From assembly GCF_026340465.1 (NCBI RefSeq), contig NZ_JAPEPC010000001.1, positions 558,001-622,000 of the forward strand: a stretch of DNA of 64,000 nucleotides, written 5' to 3'. The notes beneath the pieces are model-generated. The model made no database searches. It was not told the DNA's origin and saw only the letters and a list, made by a program, of their open reading frames with translations. The translations under genes and the position numbers were made by a program. Numbering within the stretch: the stretch's first letter is position 1; each line of letters begins with the position of its first letter. Shown in pieces: positions 1 through 8,824 of this stretch. This stretch comes from Streptomyces sp. NBC_01306. Its GTDB lineage: Bacteria; Actinomycetota; Actinomycetes; Streptomycetales; Streptomycetaceae.

Positions 1-1372
1 GGGTGACCCTGCGCGGCGCCGGGAACGCACCGGAGCGGTACAGCTCCAGCCAGGGCTGCTGGTCGTCGTCGAGCGCCGACGCGTAGAACGGCGTGCCCGG
101 CAGCTTGTACCCGCCGCGCAGCACTTCGAGCGCGCCCCAGCCGGAGCCGGTGGCGAGCATCTCGTGCGGCTCGCGGTCCACGCAGCCGCGCCACGCGTCG
201 TGGGCCGCCTCGACCGCGGCCCTGGGCAGCGCGGTTTCGAGCCGGCCCGCCGCCTCGTCGCGGGCCGCGGCCCAGTCGTCGCCGTGCACGGCCGACGCAT
301 CCGCTTCGAGCGGGCCGTACGCCTCCAGCCAGCTGAACTCGGCGCCCGCTTCCAGGCGTACATGCTCCAGCTGGGTACGGGCGAGACCCGCCTGGATCTC
401 CGCGTAGCCGCCGGTGCCCGGCTCGGTCAGCCACTGCTGCCAGCGCCGGCCGCCGGTGCCCGAACCCCAGAGGAAGAGCTTGCGGCCGCGCAGCTGGTCG
501 GTCGATGTCTGGACGAGCCCCCGTCCTTCCTCGTCCAGCGAGGCGATCCACTTCCTCTCCTCGGGCGGGACCTCGTAGAAGTAGTCGGCCGGGTACTCGC
601 TGCGGAGGGGGTACGTACGGTCGGCGCCGTTCCATCCGGGGACCGGGACACGGCGCAGACTGCGCTCGTAGCCGAAGTGCCAGGCTTCGTCGGCGGGGGC
701 CAGGACACGGGTCTTCGGGCCCTCGGGCACGGCGATGTTGGACCACCAGTAGGTGGGCACCGGCTGCTCGTGCGGGTTGCGGATCCGGACGCCGACGTAG
801 AGGAAGTCGGAGTCCTCCGGCAGCCAGAGGTCCACCTGGAAGGGCAGGTCGCGCAGCCGCTCCCACTCCCAGAGCCGCACCATCTCACCGCCGTCGGGTG
901 CGGTCACCAGCGCCGCGTGCAGCGGGGCGCAGCTGAGCGTGGTGTGCCCGGTCGCGCCGATGTTCCACTCGATGCCGCCGGAGAACCAGGCGCCGTTCAG
1001 CGCGAAATCGGCGGGCTGGAGGACGGGGTTGCGGTAGAGCAGCTCCCGGCCCGACGGCTTGTGGAAGAGGGAGTGGATCCGGCCGCCGAGACCGGGCAGC
1101 ACAGTGGCCCGGAGCCGGTCGTTCTCGATCACGATCGTGTCGATGCCGGTGGGCGTGCGCTCCCTGGCGTACCCGTCGAGGACGCGCACGGGCAGCACGC
1201 TGGTCAGCTGCTCGTACCCGACCTGGCGTGCCATGTCGTGCGGGAGCCCGGCCCGCCCCTCGGCGTCCACGGTGTGCATCTCGTCGAGCGGCCGCAGCGC
1301 GGGAAGGGGGTTCTCCGGCCCCAACGGGGCAGCGGGCAGCGTCATTACGGCACGTCGCACGGTCGTGGCCAA
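1..1372 (-). CDS. DUF5107 domain protein, 3' end beyond window
   Basis: The N-terminal 457 codons of a larger gene are visible. Stretches such as NIGATGHTTLS, YWWSNIAVPE and GGYAEIQAGLARTQ match what I recall of the DUF5107 family, actinobacterial proteins usually continuing into TPR repeats. Its biochemical role is unknown; a link to sugar metabolism is only a guess. Start choice: the ATG at 1345 has no ribosome site, whereas an in-frame TTG at 1372 follows GAGTGAGG at good spacing and adds the residues LATTVRRAV, which fit the usual family N-terminus. The gene is divergent from the DUF6204 gene, and a perfect palindrome lies about 75 bp upstream. Confidence 0.85.
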   Translation of the reverse strand, partial: MATTVRRAVMTLPAAPLGPENPLPALRPLDEMHTVDAEGRAGLPHDMARQVGYEQLTSVLPVRVLDGYARERTPTGIDTIVIENDRLRATVLPGLGGRIHSLFHKPSGRELLYRNPVLQPADFALNGAWFSGGIEWNIGATGHTTLSCAPLHAALVTAPDGGEMVRLWEWERLRDLPFQVDLWLPEDSDFLYVGVRIRNPHEQPVPTYWWSNIAVPEGPKTRVLAPADEAWHFGYERSLRRVPVPGWNGADRTYPLRSEYPADYFYEVPPEERKWIASLDEEGRGLVQTSTDQLRGRKLFLWGSGTGGRRWQQWLTEPGTGGYAEIQAGLARTQLEHVRLEAGAEFSWLEAYGPLEADASAVHGDDWAAARDEAAGRLETALPRAAVEAAHDAWRGCVDREPHEMLATGSGWGALEVLRGGYKLPGTPFYASALDDDQQPWLELYRSGAFPAPRRVT

Positions 1373-1444
1373 GGCAACCTCACTCGCTCGTGGGGGCAGC
1401 CGTCCGCCCGGCCCCTCCCCTGATGACCATGGAACACCGGCGGG

Positions 1445-1459
1445 CCTGGTCTGACCAGG
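1445..1459. promoter_or_regulatory. Perfect 15-bp palindrome, dre-like candidate operator
   Basis: CCTGGTC-T-GACCAGG, two perfect 7-bp arms around one base, lies in the 226-bp divergent spacer between the DUF5107 and DUF6204 genes. The core TGGTCTGACCA is one base shorter than TGGTCTAGACCA, the core of the DasR-type (GntR/HutC) operator of streptomycetes. It could be an operator of a GntR-family regulator; the missing base puts DasR itself in doubt. Confidence 0.45.
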
Positions 1460-1598
1460 GGTTCCCGCAGGCCGATTTATCCGAAAGGCTGCCCGATCCG
1501 CGCGGAAGGCCGCCCCGGAGAAATTGGTCTGCGCCGGACTCGGCCGGACCCGTACCCTTCGCCGGGAACGGTGTACGAACGAGACGAGGGCGGACGAG

Positions 1599-1934
1599 AT
1601 GGCCGAGCAGCACACCTACCGGGTCATTGTGCGGGGAACCTGGGACGGGCTGACGGACACCTCGCGGACCCGGCTGCTCGCGGACGTGGACGACCACGGG
1701 CTGACGCAGATGCACTTCACCGAGCAGGGCTCACTCACCTACGACAGGGCGTTGCGGCACTTCTCGTTCCGCTATGTCGTCGTCTCCGACGCGGCGGACG
1801 GCGAGGAGATGGCGGGCGCCATCGCCGAGGACCGGGCCGAGACCGCGCTGAAGGAGCTGGGGCACGGCTTCGGTCCGCTGCGCTCGACCGTGACGGACAT
1901 GGACACCATGAAGATCAACCGCAAGGGCCGCTGA
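1599..1934 (+). CDS. DUF6204 family protein
   Basis: Small soluble protein of 111 residues with no signal peptide or membrane segment. The start VIVRGTWDGL, the FRYVV strand and an acidic middle fit the DUF6204 family of streptomycetes as I recall it; no function is known. The ATG at 1599 follows GAGACGAGGG and gives a family-typical N-terminus, so I prefer it to the upstream in-frame start at 1524, which would add 25 arginine-rich residues with noncoding character. It stands alone, convergent with the GNAT gene. Confidence 0.85.
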   Translation: MAEQHTYRVIVRGTWDGLTDTSRTRLLADVDDHGLTQMHFTEQGSLTYDRALRHFSFRYVVVSDAADGEEMAGAIAEDRAETALKELGHGFGPLRSTVTDMDTMKINRKGR

Positions 1935-1977
1935 CGGGCCCGGCCCAGCCCCGGTCCGGGCCGGAAGACGGGCCGGG

Positions 1978-2003
1978 GGATCCGTCTGAGGGATCCGTCT
2001 GAG
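1978..2003. repeat. 13-bp tandem direct repeat, two copies
   Basis: GGATCCGTCTGAG occurs twice, back to back, in the 82-bp spacer between the convergent DUF6204 and GNAT genes. Just before it, CCGGCCC (1940-1946) and GGGCCGG (1958-1964) can form a weak GC stem. No role is evident. Confidence 0.8.
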
Positions 2004-2016
2004 GGCGGCGCCGCCG

Positions 2017-2571
2017 TCAGCGGACCGTCATTTCGGCGGTGAACGCCCAGCGTTCGTGGTCCCGCCAGGCACCGTCGATGAAGAGGAAGTCCGGAGAGAA
2101 CCCCTCCAGCCGGAACCCGGCGCGGCGGATCAGCGCCAGCGATGCCTCGTTGGCGGGCTGGATGTTGACCTCCAGGCGGTGCAGGCCGAGCGGGCCGAAG
2201 GCGTACGCCATCACCAGGCGCAGCCCCTCCCCCATCAGACCCCGCCCTGCCGCGTGCGCGAACGCGCCGTATCCGAGCGCCCCGCTCCGGAACGCGCCCT
2301 CGACGATGTTGTTGATGTTGATGAACCCGGCGATGCGTCCGGCCGCCGCGCCCTCGTGTTCGCAGACCAGGAAGCCCGCCTTGGCCGGGTCCTCGATCAG
2401 CCGCCGCGCGTAGACGAGGAAGCTCTCGGGGTCGGCGGGCGGGGCGAGCCAGGGGTGGTGCAGTTCCCTGCTCTCCCGTACCAGCGCGGTGAACTCCCCC
2501 GCGTCCTCGTACGAGAAGAGACGTACGCCCACCCGGGGGCCTGCGGCGAGGTATGCGGTCGTGTCTGACAT
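2017..2571 (-). CDS. GNAT family N-acetyltransferase (RimJ/RimL-like)
   Basis: 184-residue cytosolic acetyl-CoA-dependent N-acyltransferase. The order of elements fits the RimJ/RimL-type GNAT fold: LFSYEDAGEF near the N-terminus, IAGFININNI in the central strands, a Gly-rich acetyl-CoA loop (GRGLMGEGLRLVMAYAF), then HRLEVNIQPANEASLALIRR, the typical asparagine and C-terminal helix of the family. The acceptor (protein N-terminus, antibiotic or small amine) cannot be inferred. ATG at 2571 has no clear ribosome site. Transcribed alone, 64 bp downstream of the S66 peptidase stop in the same direction. Confidence 0.9.
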   Translation of the reverse strand: MSDTTAYLAAGPRVGVRLFSYEDAGEFTALVRESRELHHPWLAPPADPESFLVYARRLIEDPAKAGFLVCEHEGAAAGRIAGFININNIVEGAFRSGALGYGAFAHAAGRGLMGEGLRLVMAYAFGPLGLHRLEVNIQPANEASLALIRRAGFRLEGFSPDFLFIDGAWRDHERWAFTAEMTVR

Positions 2572-2635
2572 CGGGCAAGGCTAAACCGCCCGGGGCGCGC
2601 GGTACCGGGGCGGCCCGGATTCGCGCCCCGGCGGT

Positions 2636-3673
2636 TCAGACCAGTGCCGGCACGTCCAGCGTGAGGGTGCCCGCGCCGGCGTCCAGGACCGCGGGCACGC
2701 CGAGCGGCATCGTCTGCGCCGTGGAGCAGTGCCCGAAGCCGAACTCCGCGGCCACCGGCACACCGAGACCGCCGAGCCGGTCCTCCAGCACCGCCCGTAC
2801 CTCGTCGCCCGGGGCGCACTCCTCCCAGGAACCGAGAGCGATGCCCGCGACGCCGTCCAGCAGGCCCGAGCGGAGCAGCTGGGTGAGGTTCCGGTCGATG
2901 CTGTAGCCCTTCTCGCCGACGTCCTCGATCAGCAGCAGCCCGCCGCGCCCCGTGGGGCGGGCGTGCGGTGTGCCGAGCTCGGCGGCGAGCAGCGCGACGC
3001 AGCCCCCGAAGGTGATGCCGGCCGCCCGGCCGGGGGCCAGGGTGCGGGCGGTGCCGAGGCCGAGCGTGCGGACCGTGTCGGGCTCGAAGAGTGTGGCGCG
3101 CAGGGATTCCTGGGTCTCCGCGTTCTCGATGAAGCTGAGGGCCGCGGTCATCGGGCCGTGCAGCGTGGAGAGCCCCAGCCGTACCGCGAACGCCTCGTGC
3201 AGCGCGGTGGCATCGCTGTAGCCGACGAACACCTTGGGCCCGGCCGCGCGCATCGCCGCCCAGTCCAGCAGATCGGTCATGCGCTGCGCGCCGTATCCGC
3301 CGCGTGCGCAGAGGACCGCGGAGAACTCCGGGTCGCACCAGGCCGTCTGGAGGTCGTGGGCGCGGGCCTCGTCGGCGCCCGCGAGGTATCTGAACCGCGG
3401 GTGCCTGTCGAGCACATGGGGCATCACGACCGGGTCCAGGTCCCAGCCGCGGAGGATGTCGAGCCCCGCCGTGAGCCGGTCCTCGGGGACGGGCCCGCTG
3501 GGCGACACCACGGCGACCCTGGCCCCCGGCCGCAGCCGGGCGGGCCGGGTCAGCGGCACGAGGGCGGGTGCGGTGCGGCCGGGCTGTGCGCGGCCCGGCG
3601 CCGTCGGGGACGGCATGGCGGGGGACGGCTGGGCGAGTGACGGCGGCGTGGGGGACGGCGGGGTGAGGCTCAC
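2636..3673 (-). CDS. S66 family LD-carboxypeptidase
   Basis: 345-residue serine peptidase of the muramoyltetrapeptide LD-carboxypeptidase (LdcA)/microcin-immunity family, which removes a terminal D-amino acid from peptides of an L-D linkage. Visible: RLRPGARVAVVSPSG, CARGGYG, the nucleophile motif GYSDATALHE (Ser about 153), IEDVGEKGYSIDRNL with the acidic triad member, and GFGHC with the histidine. The first 40 residues are a Pro/Ser/Ala-rich low-complexity extension before the usual start. The GTG start overlaps the stop of the S9 peptidase gene (GTGA), so the two are translationally coupled. Last gene of the four-peptidase operon. Confidence 0.92.
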   Translation of the reverse strand: MSLTPPSPTPPSLAQPSPAMPSPTAPGRAQPGRTAPALVPLTRPARLRPGARVAVVSPSGPVPEDRLTAGLDILRGWDLDPVVMPHVLDRHPRFRYLAGADEARAHDLQTAWCDPEFSAVLCARGGYGAQRMTDLLDWAAMRAAGPKVFVGYSDATALHEAFAVRLGLSTLHGPMTAALSFIENAETQESLRATLFEPDTVRTLGLGTARTLAPGRAAGITFGGCVALLAAELGTPHARPTGRGGLLLIEDVGEKGYSIDRNLTQLLRSGLLDGVAGIALGSWEECAPGDEVRAVLEDRLGGLGVPVAAEFGFGHCSTAQTMPLGVPAVLDAGAGTLTLDVPALV

Positions 3674-5667
3674 TGGTTCAGCTCCAGGGCGGGCACGTCG
3701 GGCCGGTCGATGCCGAAGGTCTGTGCGTACAGGGAGAGTTCGGCCTCCAGCGCGCGGACCATGGTGTCGGCCCTGCGGAAACCGTGCCCCTCGCCCTCGA
3801 ACGTGAGGTAGGCGTGCGGCACGCCCCGGCCCGCCATCAGCTCCAGGAACCGCTCGCACTGCACCGGTGGGCAGATCACGTCGTCCAGCCCCTGGAGCAG
3901 CAGGAACGGCGCTGACACCCGGTCCGCGTGCTGGGCGGGCGAGCGGTCGCGGTAGCGCTCGGGGACCTCGGCGAGCGGCCCGATGAGGGTCTCCAGGTAC
4001 TGGGACTCGAAATCGTGGGTGCCGTCCTCCGACGCCCAGTCGGTCAGATCGAGGATGGGATACATGATGGTGCCGCAGGCGTAGACGCCGGACGACGCCA
4101 GCGAGGCGGCCGATGTCCAGCCGCCCGCGCTGCCCCCGCGGATCGCGAGCCGGGCCCGGTCGGCGGTGCCCTCGTCAGCGAGTGCCCCGGCGACGGCCGC
4201 GCAGTCCTCCACGTCCACGACGCCCCACTGCGCGCGCAGCCGGTTGCGGTACTCCCGGCCGTAGCCGGTCGAACCGCCGTAGTTGACTTCGGCCACCCCG
4301 ATGCCCCGCGAGGTGAAGTAGGCGATCTCCAGGTCGAGTACGAGCGGTGTACGGCTGGTGGGTCCGCCGTGCGCCCAGACCACGAAGGGCGGCAGTTCGC
4401 CGTCGGGTGCGGTCAGGTCCGGGCTGTGCGGCGGGTGGATGTGGGCGTGGATCTCCCGGCCGCCGGGCCCGGTGAACGTACGGGTCTGCGGATCGGGGTA
4501 ATAGGCGGGGTCCACCGCGTCCCGGTGCGGGGAACCGATGACGCGGGTGTGTCCTGAGCTGGTGTCCAGCTCCACGATCTCGAACGTGGAGCGCGGGCCC
4601 GCCGCCAGGCCGATCACCCGGCTGTCGTCCGCGGCCAGGGTCGCGGCCCACTCGCTCCAGTGGCCCGGCGCGTCGACGAGTTCGCCGGATTCCGGGTCGA
4701 GCACACCGAGCGCGGTGGTGCCCGCGCCGTGGACGACGGCGATCAGCCCGCTGTCCAGCGGCTCGAACCACTTCTGGCCGATCTTCCAGAGCGGCCCGCC
4801 GAACTCCTCGTCGCGGGGGCAGAGCGCGACGGCCGCGCCGTCCTGGTCCACGTCCGCCCGGTAGAGGTTCCACCAGCCGGTGCGGTCGGACGCGAACAGC
4901 AGCCGCCCGTCGGCCGCCCAGCCGACCTGTGCGACGGACTCGCCGGGTCCCCCGGCGACGTGCCGGGCCCCCTCGAAGAGGCCGTCGCCCGTGACATCGG
5001 CGACCATGACATCGGTCCCGTCCCACGGCATCCGCGGATGGTCCCAGCCCAGCCACGCTGCACGCCGCCCGTCCGGCGAGAGCCGTGCGCCGGTGACGAA
5101 GCGGTGCCCGCCGTCGGAGAGTTCGCGTACGGCAGCGCGGTCCCCGGCGGCCGAGCCGTCCAGCGGTACGGCCGCGAGGACCCGGCGCACATCGGTGGGC
5201 GAGCCGCCGGTGAACTCCTCCAGGACGCACCAGACTTCGCCGCGGTCCAGGTGGATCACCGGGTCCACCCAGCGCAGTCCGCCGCCCACGGCGGAGACCG
5301 GGGTCAGCGGCTTCGGCTGCGCCCCGGCGCCCCGCGCGTCCGGCTCGTACGCGTAGAGCCGCTGGTCGGCGAAGTGGACGAAGACCACGAGCGGTCCGCC
5401 CACGGGCCGCGCCGCCCCCGCCCAGGGCTGTCCGCCGTACTCGATGACCCGGCTGCGGACGTTCCACGGAGCGGGCAGGGCCGTCTCCTCACGGCCGTCC
5501 GCCCGCCGCCGCACCAGTGCGCGCCGGCCGCCCTCGGCGGGGCGCGGCGCGGTCCACCACACTTCCTCGCCGACCGTGCCGATGAACTCGGGACGGCCGT
5601 CCTGCGACGCGGCGAGGGCGGCGTCGATCGGCGAAGGCCACGTTCCGTAGGCCCCGGTGGATGCCAT
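3670..5667 (-). CDS. S9 family prolyl oligopeptidase-like serine peptidase
   Basis: 665-residue alpha/beta-hydrolase peptidase with an N-terminal beta-propeller-like half (about 1-400; LSPDGRRAAWLGWDHP, VGWAADGRLLFASDRTGW) and a C-terminal catalytic half. Catalytic elements: oxyanion region VVWAHGGPTSR, nucleophile RGGSAGGWT (Ser about 512), LLLQGLDDVICP and EGEGHGFR. No signal peptide, so probably cytosolic processing of oligopeptides. ATG at 5667 follows GGGGAG. It lies 13 bp after the M20 gene and overlaps the S66 gene by 4 bp, all one operon. Confidence 0.93.
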   Translation of the reverse strand: MASTGAYGTWPSPIDAALAASQDGRPEFIGTVGEEVWWTAPRPAEGGRRALVRRRADGREETALPAPWNVRSRVIEYGGQPWAGAARPVGGPLVVFVHFADQRLYAYEPDARGAGAQPKPLTPVSAVGGGLRWVDPVIHLDRGEVWCVLEEFTGGSPTDVRRVLAAVPLDGSAAGDRAAVRELSDGGHRFVTGARLSPDGRRAAWLGWDHPRMPWDGTDVMVADVTGDGLFEGARHVAGGPGESVAQVGWAADGRLLFASDRTGWWNLYRADVDQDGAAVALCPRDEEFGGPLWKIGQKWFEPLDSGLIAVVHGAGTTALGVLDPESGELVDAPGHWSEWAATLAADDSRVIGLAAGPRSTFEIVELDTSSGHTRVIGSPHRDAVDPAYYPDPQTRTFTGPGGREIHAHIHPPHSPDLTAPDGELPPFVVWAHGGPTSRTPLVLDLEIAYFTSRGIGVAEVNYGGSTGYGREYRNRLRAQWGVVDVEDCAAVAGALADEGTADRARLAIRGGSAGGWTSAASLASSGVYACGTIMYPILDLTDWASEDGTHDFESQYLETLIGPLAEVPERYRDRSPAQHADRVSAPFLLLQGLDDVICPPVQCERFLELMAGRGVPHAYLTFEGEGHGFRRADTMVRALEAELSLYAQTFGIDRPDVPALELNQ

Positions 5668-5680
5668 GCAGACAACTCCC

Positions 5681-7027
5681 CTATGCAGTACGCAGATAGT
5701 GATCGAGCACCCGGACACCGAAGTGCAGCGCGTCCACCGGTACCCGCTCGTCGACCCCGTGGAACAGGGCCTGGTAGTCGAAACCGGCGGGCAGCCGCAG
5801 CGGTGAGAAGCCGTACCCGGTGATCCCCAGCCGGGAGAACTGCTTGGCGTCCGTACCCCCCGACATGCAGTAGGGCACCACATGCCCCTCCGGTGCGAAC
5901 TTCTCGACGGCCGCCCGCAGTTTGGCGTACGTCGGTGAGTCCACCGGCGCTTCGAGCGCGACCTCGCCGTGGTCGAACTCCCAGTCGACGTGCGGCCCGG
6001 TGAGCCGGTCGAGCGTCGTGCGGAACTCGTCCTCGCCGCCGGGCAGCATCCGCCCGTCGACGTACGCCGTCGCATGCCCGGGGATCACGTTGACCTTGTA
6101 ACCAGCTTCCAGGATCGTCGGGTTGGCGCTGTTGCGGACGGTCGGCTCGACCAGCGCGGCCGCCGGGCCCAGCTTCGCGAGCAGCGCGTCCACGTCGAAG
6201 TCCGGGTCGGCGGTGTCGGTTTCGATGCCGTGCAGCGCGGCGATCTCGGTGAGCGCGGCCCGCACGGTCGGGGTGAGCCGCACCGGCCACTGGTGCTCGC
6301 CGATCCGGGCGACGGCGGCGGCGAGCGTGCTGACCGCGTTGTCCCGGTTGACCTTGGAGCCGTGGCCGGCCTTGCCGTGCGCCGTGAGCTTCAGCCAGGC
6401 AGTGCCGCGCTCACCGGCCGCGATGGGGTAGACGGGCAGGTCCGGGCCCGCGTGGAAGGTGAAGGCACCGGATTCGCTGATCCCCTCGGTGCAGCCCTCG
6501 AAGAGCCCGGGGTGGTGGTCGGCGAGGAAGCCGGAGCCGTCGACGGCGCTCGCCTCCTCGTCGGCCGTGTACGCGATGACGATGTCGCGCCGGGGGCGGA
6601 CGCCCTCGCGCGCCCAGGCCCGCACCACCGCGAGGACCATCGCGTCCATGTTCTTCATGTCGATGGCGCCGCGGCCCCAGACCACACCGTCGCGGATCTC
6701 ACCGGAGAACGGGTGCACGGACCAGTCGTCCGGCTCGGCGGGCACCACGTCGAGGTGCCCGTGGACCAGCAGCGCGTCCGCCGACGGGTCGGTACCCGGG
6801 ATCCTCGCCACCACATTGGTACGCCCCGGGGTGCGCTCAAGGAGCACCGGCTCGATCCCCGCACCGGCCAGCCGCTCGGCGACGTACTCCGCGGCGGGCC
6901 GCTCCCGGCAGTCGCCGCCGCCCCGGTTGGTCGTGTCGATCCGGATCAGTTCCGAGGTGAAGTCCACCACCTCGTCGAGTGCCCTGGCGTCCAGCGGGAC
7001 CGCTGCCATCGGGTTCACGTCAGCCAT
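5681..7027 (-). CDS. M20/M25/M40 family metallopeptidase
   Basis: 448-residue zinc peptidase/deacylase. Metal-ligand motifs are complete: LLVHGHLDVVPAEP (His, Asp), WGRGAIDMKN (bridging Asp), AYTADEEASA (catalytic Glu-Glu), a lid domain with the dimer loop GKAGHGS, and FHGVDERVPVDAL with the last His. Closest to the CPG2/ArgE/DapE-like M20 peptidases of actinobacteria; exact substrate unknown. The ATG at 7027 sits inside the end of dppA (8-bp overlap) behind GTGGAGGAACAGT, a strong ribosome site, which fixes the start. Second gene of the operon. Confidence 0.93.
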   Translation of the reverse strand: MADVNPMAAVPLDARALDEVVDFTSELIRIDTTNRGGGDCRERPAAEYVAERLAGAGIEPVLLERTPGRTNVVARIPGTDPSADALLVHGHLDVVPAEPDDWSVHPFSGEIRDGVVWGRGAIDMKNMDAMVLAVVRAWAREGVRPRRDIVIAYTADEEASAVDGSGFLADHHPGLFEGCTEGISESGAFTFHAGPDLPVYPIAAGERGTAWLKLTAHGKAGHGSKVNRDNAVSTLAAAVARIGEHQWPVRLTPTVRAALTEIAALHGIETDTADPDFDVDALLAKLGPAAALVEPTVRNSANPTILEAGYKVNVIPGHATAYVDGRMLPGGEDEFRTTLDRLTGPHVDWEFDHGEVALEAPVDSPTYAKLRAAVEKFAPEGHVVPYCMSGGTDAKQFSRLGITGYGFSPLRLPAGFDYQALFHGVDERVPVDALHFGVRVLDHYLRTA

Positions 7028-7859
7028 ACTGTTCCTCCACCGCGGACGAGACGAGCGTCGTAACCGCCTTGAAGGTCCGAATGCCCTCATACATCGTCGC
7101 GCTGGTGTAGGCGACACGCCGTTCGGCTGTCCGCCTGACCCCCGGAACGACGGTCGCGGCGCCCACCAGATGCTCCGCGTCGAACTCCAGCTCCACCGTG
7201 AAGGACCGACCTGTCACGGGTTCATGGCGCACGGCGAGCGCGGTGGCTCCCGCTGCGGCCGACCGGATGTCGGATGCCGTACGGGCCGGGGTGCGGCAGA
7301 CCGCCGCGTACCGCGACACGTGGTCCTTCACCGCCACCGTACGGGCCCGGGGCGCGTAGCCCAGCGCGTCGGCGCAGGCCAGGTCGTCGCCGGTGACGAG
7401 CACCACGGGGACTCCGTACTCCGCGACGACATGCGCGTTGAGGAGACCCTCACTCGCCCGTACGCCGTTGAGCCAGACGCCGGTGATCGAGTTGGCCAGG
7501 TAGGTGTGGGCGAGTACGCCCTCCATACCGGCGCCGGTGTGGTAGCCGACGAAGGCGATCCCGTCGACGTCGCCGTGCTGGACGCCCTCCACCATGGACA
7601 GCGACTTATGGCGGCCCGTGAGCATCTGGACCCGCTCGTCGAGCTGCTCGATGAGCAGATTCCGCATGGACCAGTGGGCTTCGTTGATGAGCACCTCGTC
7701 GGCTCCCCCGTCGAAGAAGCCGAGGGCGGCGGCGTTCACATCGGACGTGAACAGCGACCGGCAGCGTTCCCACTGCGCACTGCCGGGCAGCACATCACCG
7801 GGCCAGGTCACACCGGTCGCGCCCTCCATGTCGGCGCTGATGAGGATCTTCATGCGCAT
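7020..7859 (-). CDS. dppA: M55 family D-aminopeptidase (DppA-like)
   Basis: 279-residue zinc aminopeptidase of the DppA family, which releases N-terminal D-amino acids such as D-Ala from D-Ala peptides. Seen: the hallmark ISADMEGATG at the N-terminus (Asp and Glu metal ligands), INEAHWSMRN, GYHTGAGMEGV and the invariant-type VVLVTGDD. Two ATG codons are possible; the one at 7859 has AGG at 7-nt spacing, the one at 7853 does not. First gene of the operon dppA-M20-S9-S66, which suggests breakdown of D-amino acid-containing peptides, possibly released from peptidoglycan. Confidence 0.9.
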   Translation of the reverse strand: MRMKILISADMEGATGVTWPGDVLPGSAQWERCRSLFTSDVNAAALGFFDGGADEVLINEAHWSMRNLLIEQLDERVQMLTGRHKSLSMVEGVQHGDVDGIAFVGYHTGAGMEGVLAHTYLANSITGVWLNGVRASEGLLNAHVVAEYGVPVVLVTGDDLACADALGYAPRARTVAVKDHVSRYAAVCRTPARTASDIRSAAAGATALAVRHEPVTGRSFTVELEFDAEHLVGAATVVPGVRRTAERRVAYTSATMYEGIRTFKAVTTLVSSAVEEQYG

Positions 7860-7959
7860 GACGCTACCTGCCGCCGAATATGCTGGCCAGCAGGTGTTCA
7901 ACCACCACAGGTCCATACCGCTGGCATCGGTTCGTCCGCATGGCCGCAGCGCCGGCCGG

Positions 7960-8724
7960 TCATCCCCGCTGCTGCTGGGTACGGAAGGCGGACGGGGTGA
8001 CGCCGGTCCGGCGGGTGAACTGGCGGGTGAAGTAGCCGGGGTCGTTGAACCCGGTGCGGCGGGAGATCGCCACCACGGTCAGATCCGTCTCCGCGAGCAG
8101 TTCCTTGGCCCGGTTGATACGCAGCCGCTGGACGTACTCCTTCGGACCATGTCCGGTCTGCTGCCGGACGACGCTCCTCAACCTCTCCGCGCTCAGGGAC
8201 AGTTCGCGTGCCGTGACGGCCAGCGGGAGCGCGCTGTTGCGGGCCAGTGCGACCAGGACGGGGTGCGTGACCCGAGGGCGGCCCAGCGCGGTGATGAGTT
8301 CGTGGAGGGCGGCGGCGGACGCCGTCTCGGGGTCGGGGCGGTCGAGGGCACGGCGCAGCCGGGTGAACAGCAGGGCGGCCGATGCGGCGTCGGCCAGTGG
8401 GGTCACCTCGGCCGGGAGGTAACCGAGTTCGGCGTACGCGCCGGCGGCCGGGCCGTCGTACAGCGCCCACTGCTCACTCCAGCCGTGCCTGTCAGGACCG
8501 TAGGTGTGCGGCACGCCCGCCGGCAGGTGGAACAGGGCGGGCGGGCCGACCGCACGGCCGTTGCAGCGGCCGCGGCCGGCGGTCACGAGGACCACGGCGT
8601 GCGACGACAGCACCCGCTCGCGCACCGTGCCGATGTGGCCGCTCTGCCCGCCCGCTCCCAGGCACACCAGACCGAGTCCCCAGTGCGCGGCAGCGGGAGT
8701 GAGATAGCGCGACCAGCCCGGCAT
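7960..8724 (-). CDS. AraC family transcriptional regulator
   Basis: 254-residue regulator with an N-terminal cupin-type sensor half (about 1-130; VLVTAGRGRCNG, ALFHLPAGVPHTYGP) and a C-terminal double helix-turn-helix AraC domain (about 150-254) ending ISRRTGFNDPGYFTRQFTRRTG, the classic AraC signature. It is divergent from the PhyH dioxygenase gene and is the obvious candidate regulator of it. The ATG at 8724 gives a natural N-terminus but no ribosome site is visible; starts further upstream would overlap the PhyH gene. Confidence 0.88.
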   Translation of the reverse strand: MPGWSRYLTPAAAHWGLGLVCLGAGGQSGHIGTVRERVLSSHAVVLVTAGRGRCNGRAVGPPALFHLPAGVPHTYGPDRHGWSEQWALYDGPAAGAYAELGYLPAEVTPLADAASAALLFTRLRRALDRPDPETASAAALHELITALGRPRVTHPVLVALARNSALPLAVTARELSLSAERLRSVVRQQTGHGPKEYVQRLRINRAKELLAETDLTVVAISRRTGFNDPGYFTRQFTRRTGVTPSAFRTQQQRG

Positions 8725-8824
8725 GCGGTCACTGTAGACGGCACGGACCGCGTACCGAAGAGTCCCCTTCACGACCCGCTTTCGTGCATGGCACCGCGGG
8801 CCCGGCACGTTCAGGCTCGTAGCC

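Noticed and set aside
164..1423. Long plus-strand open frame at the window start
   Set aside because: Shadow of the minus-strand DUF5107 gene; its translation is a low-complexity Gly/Val/Pro/Arg sequence.
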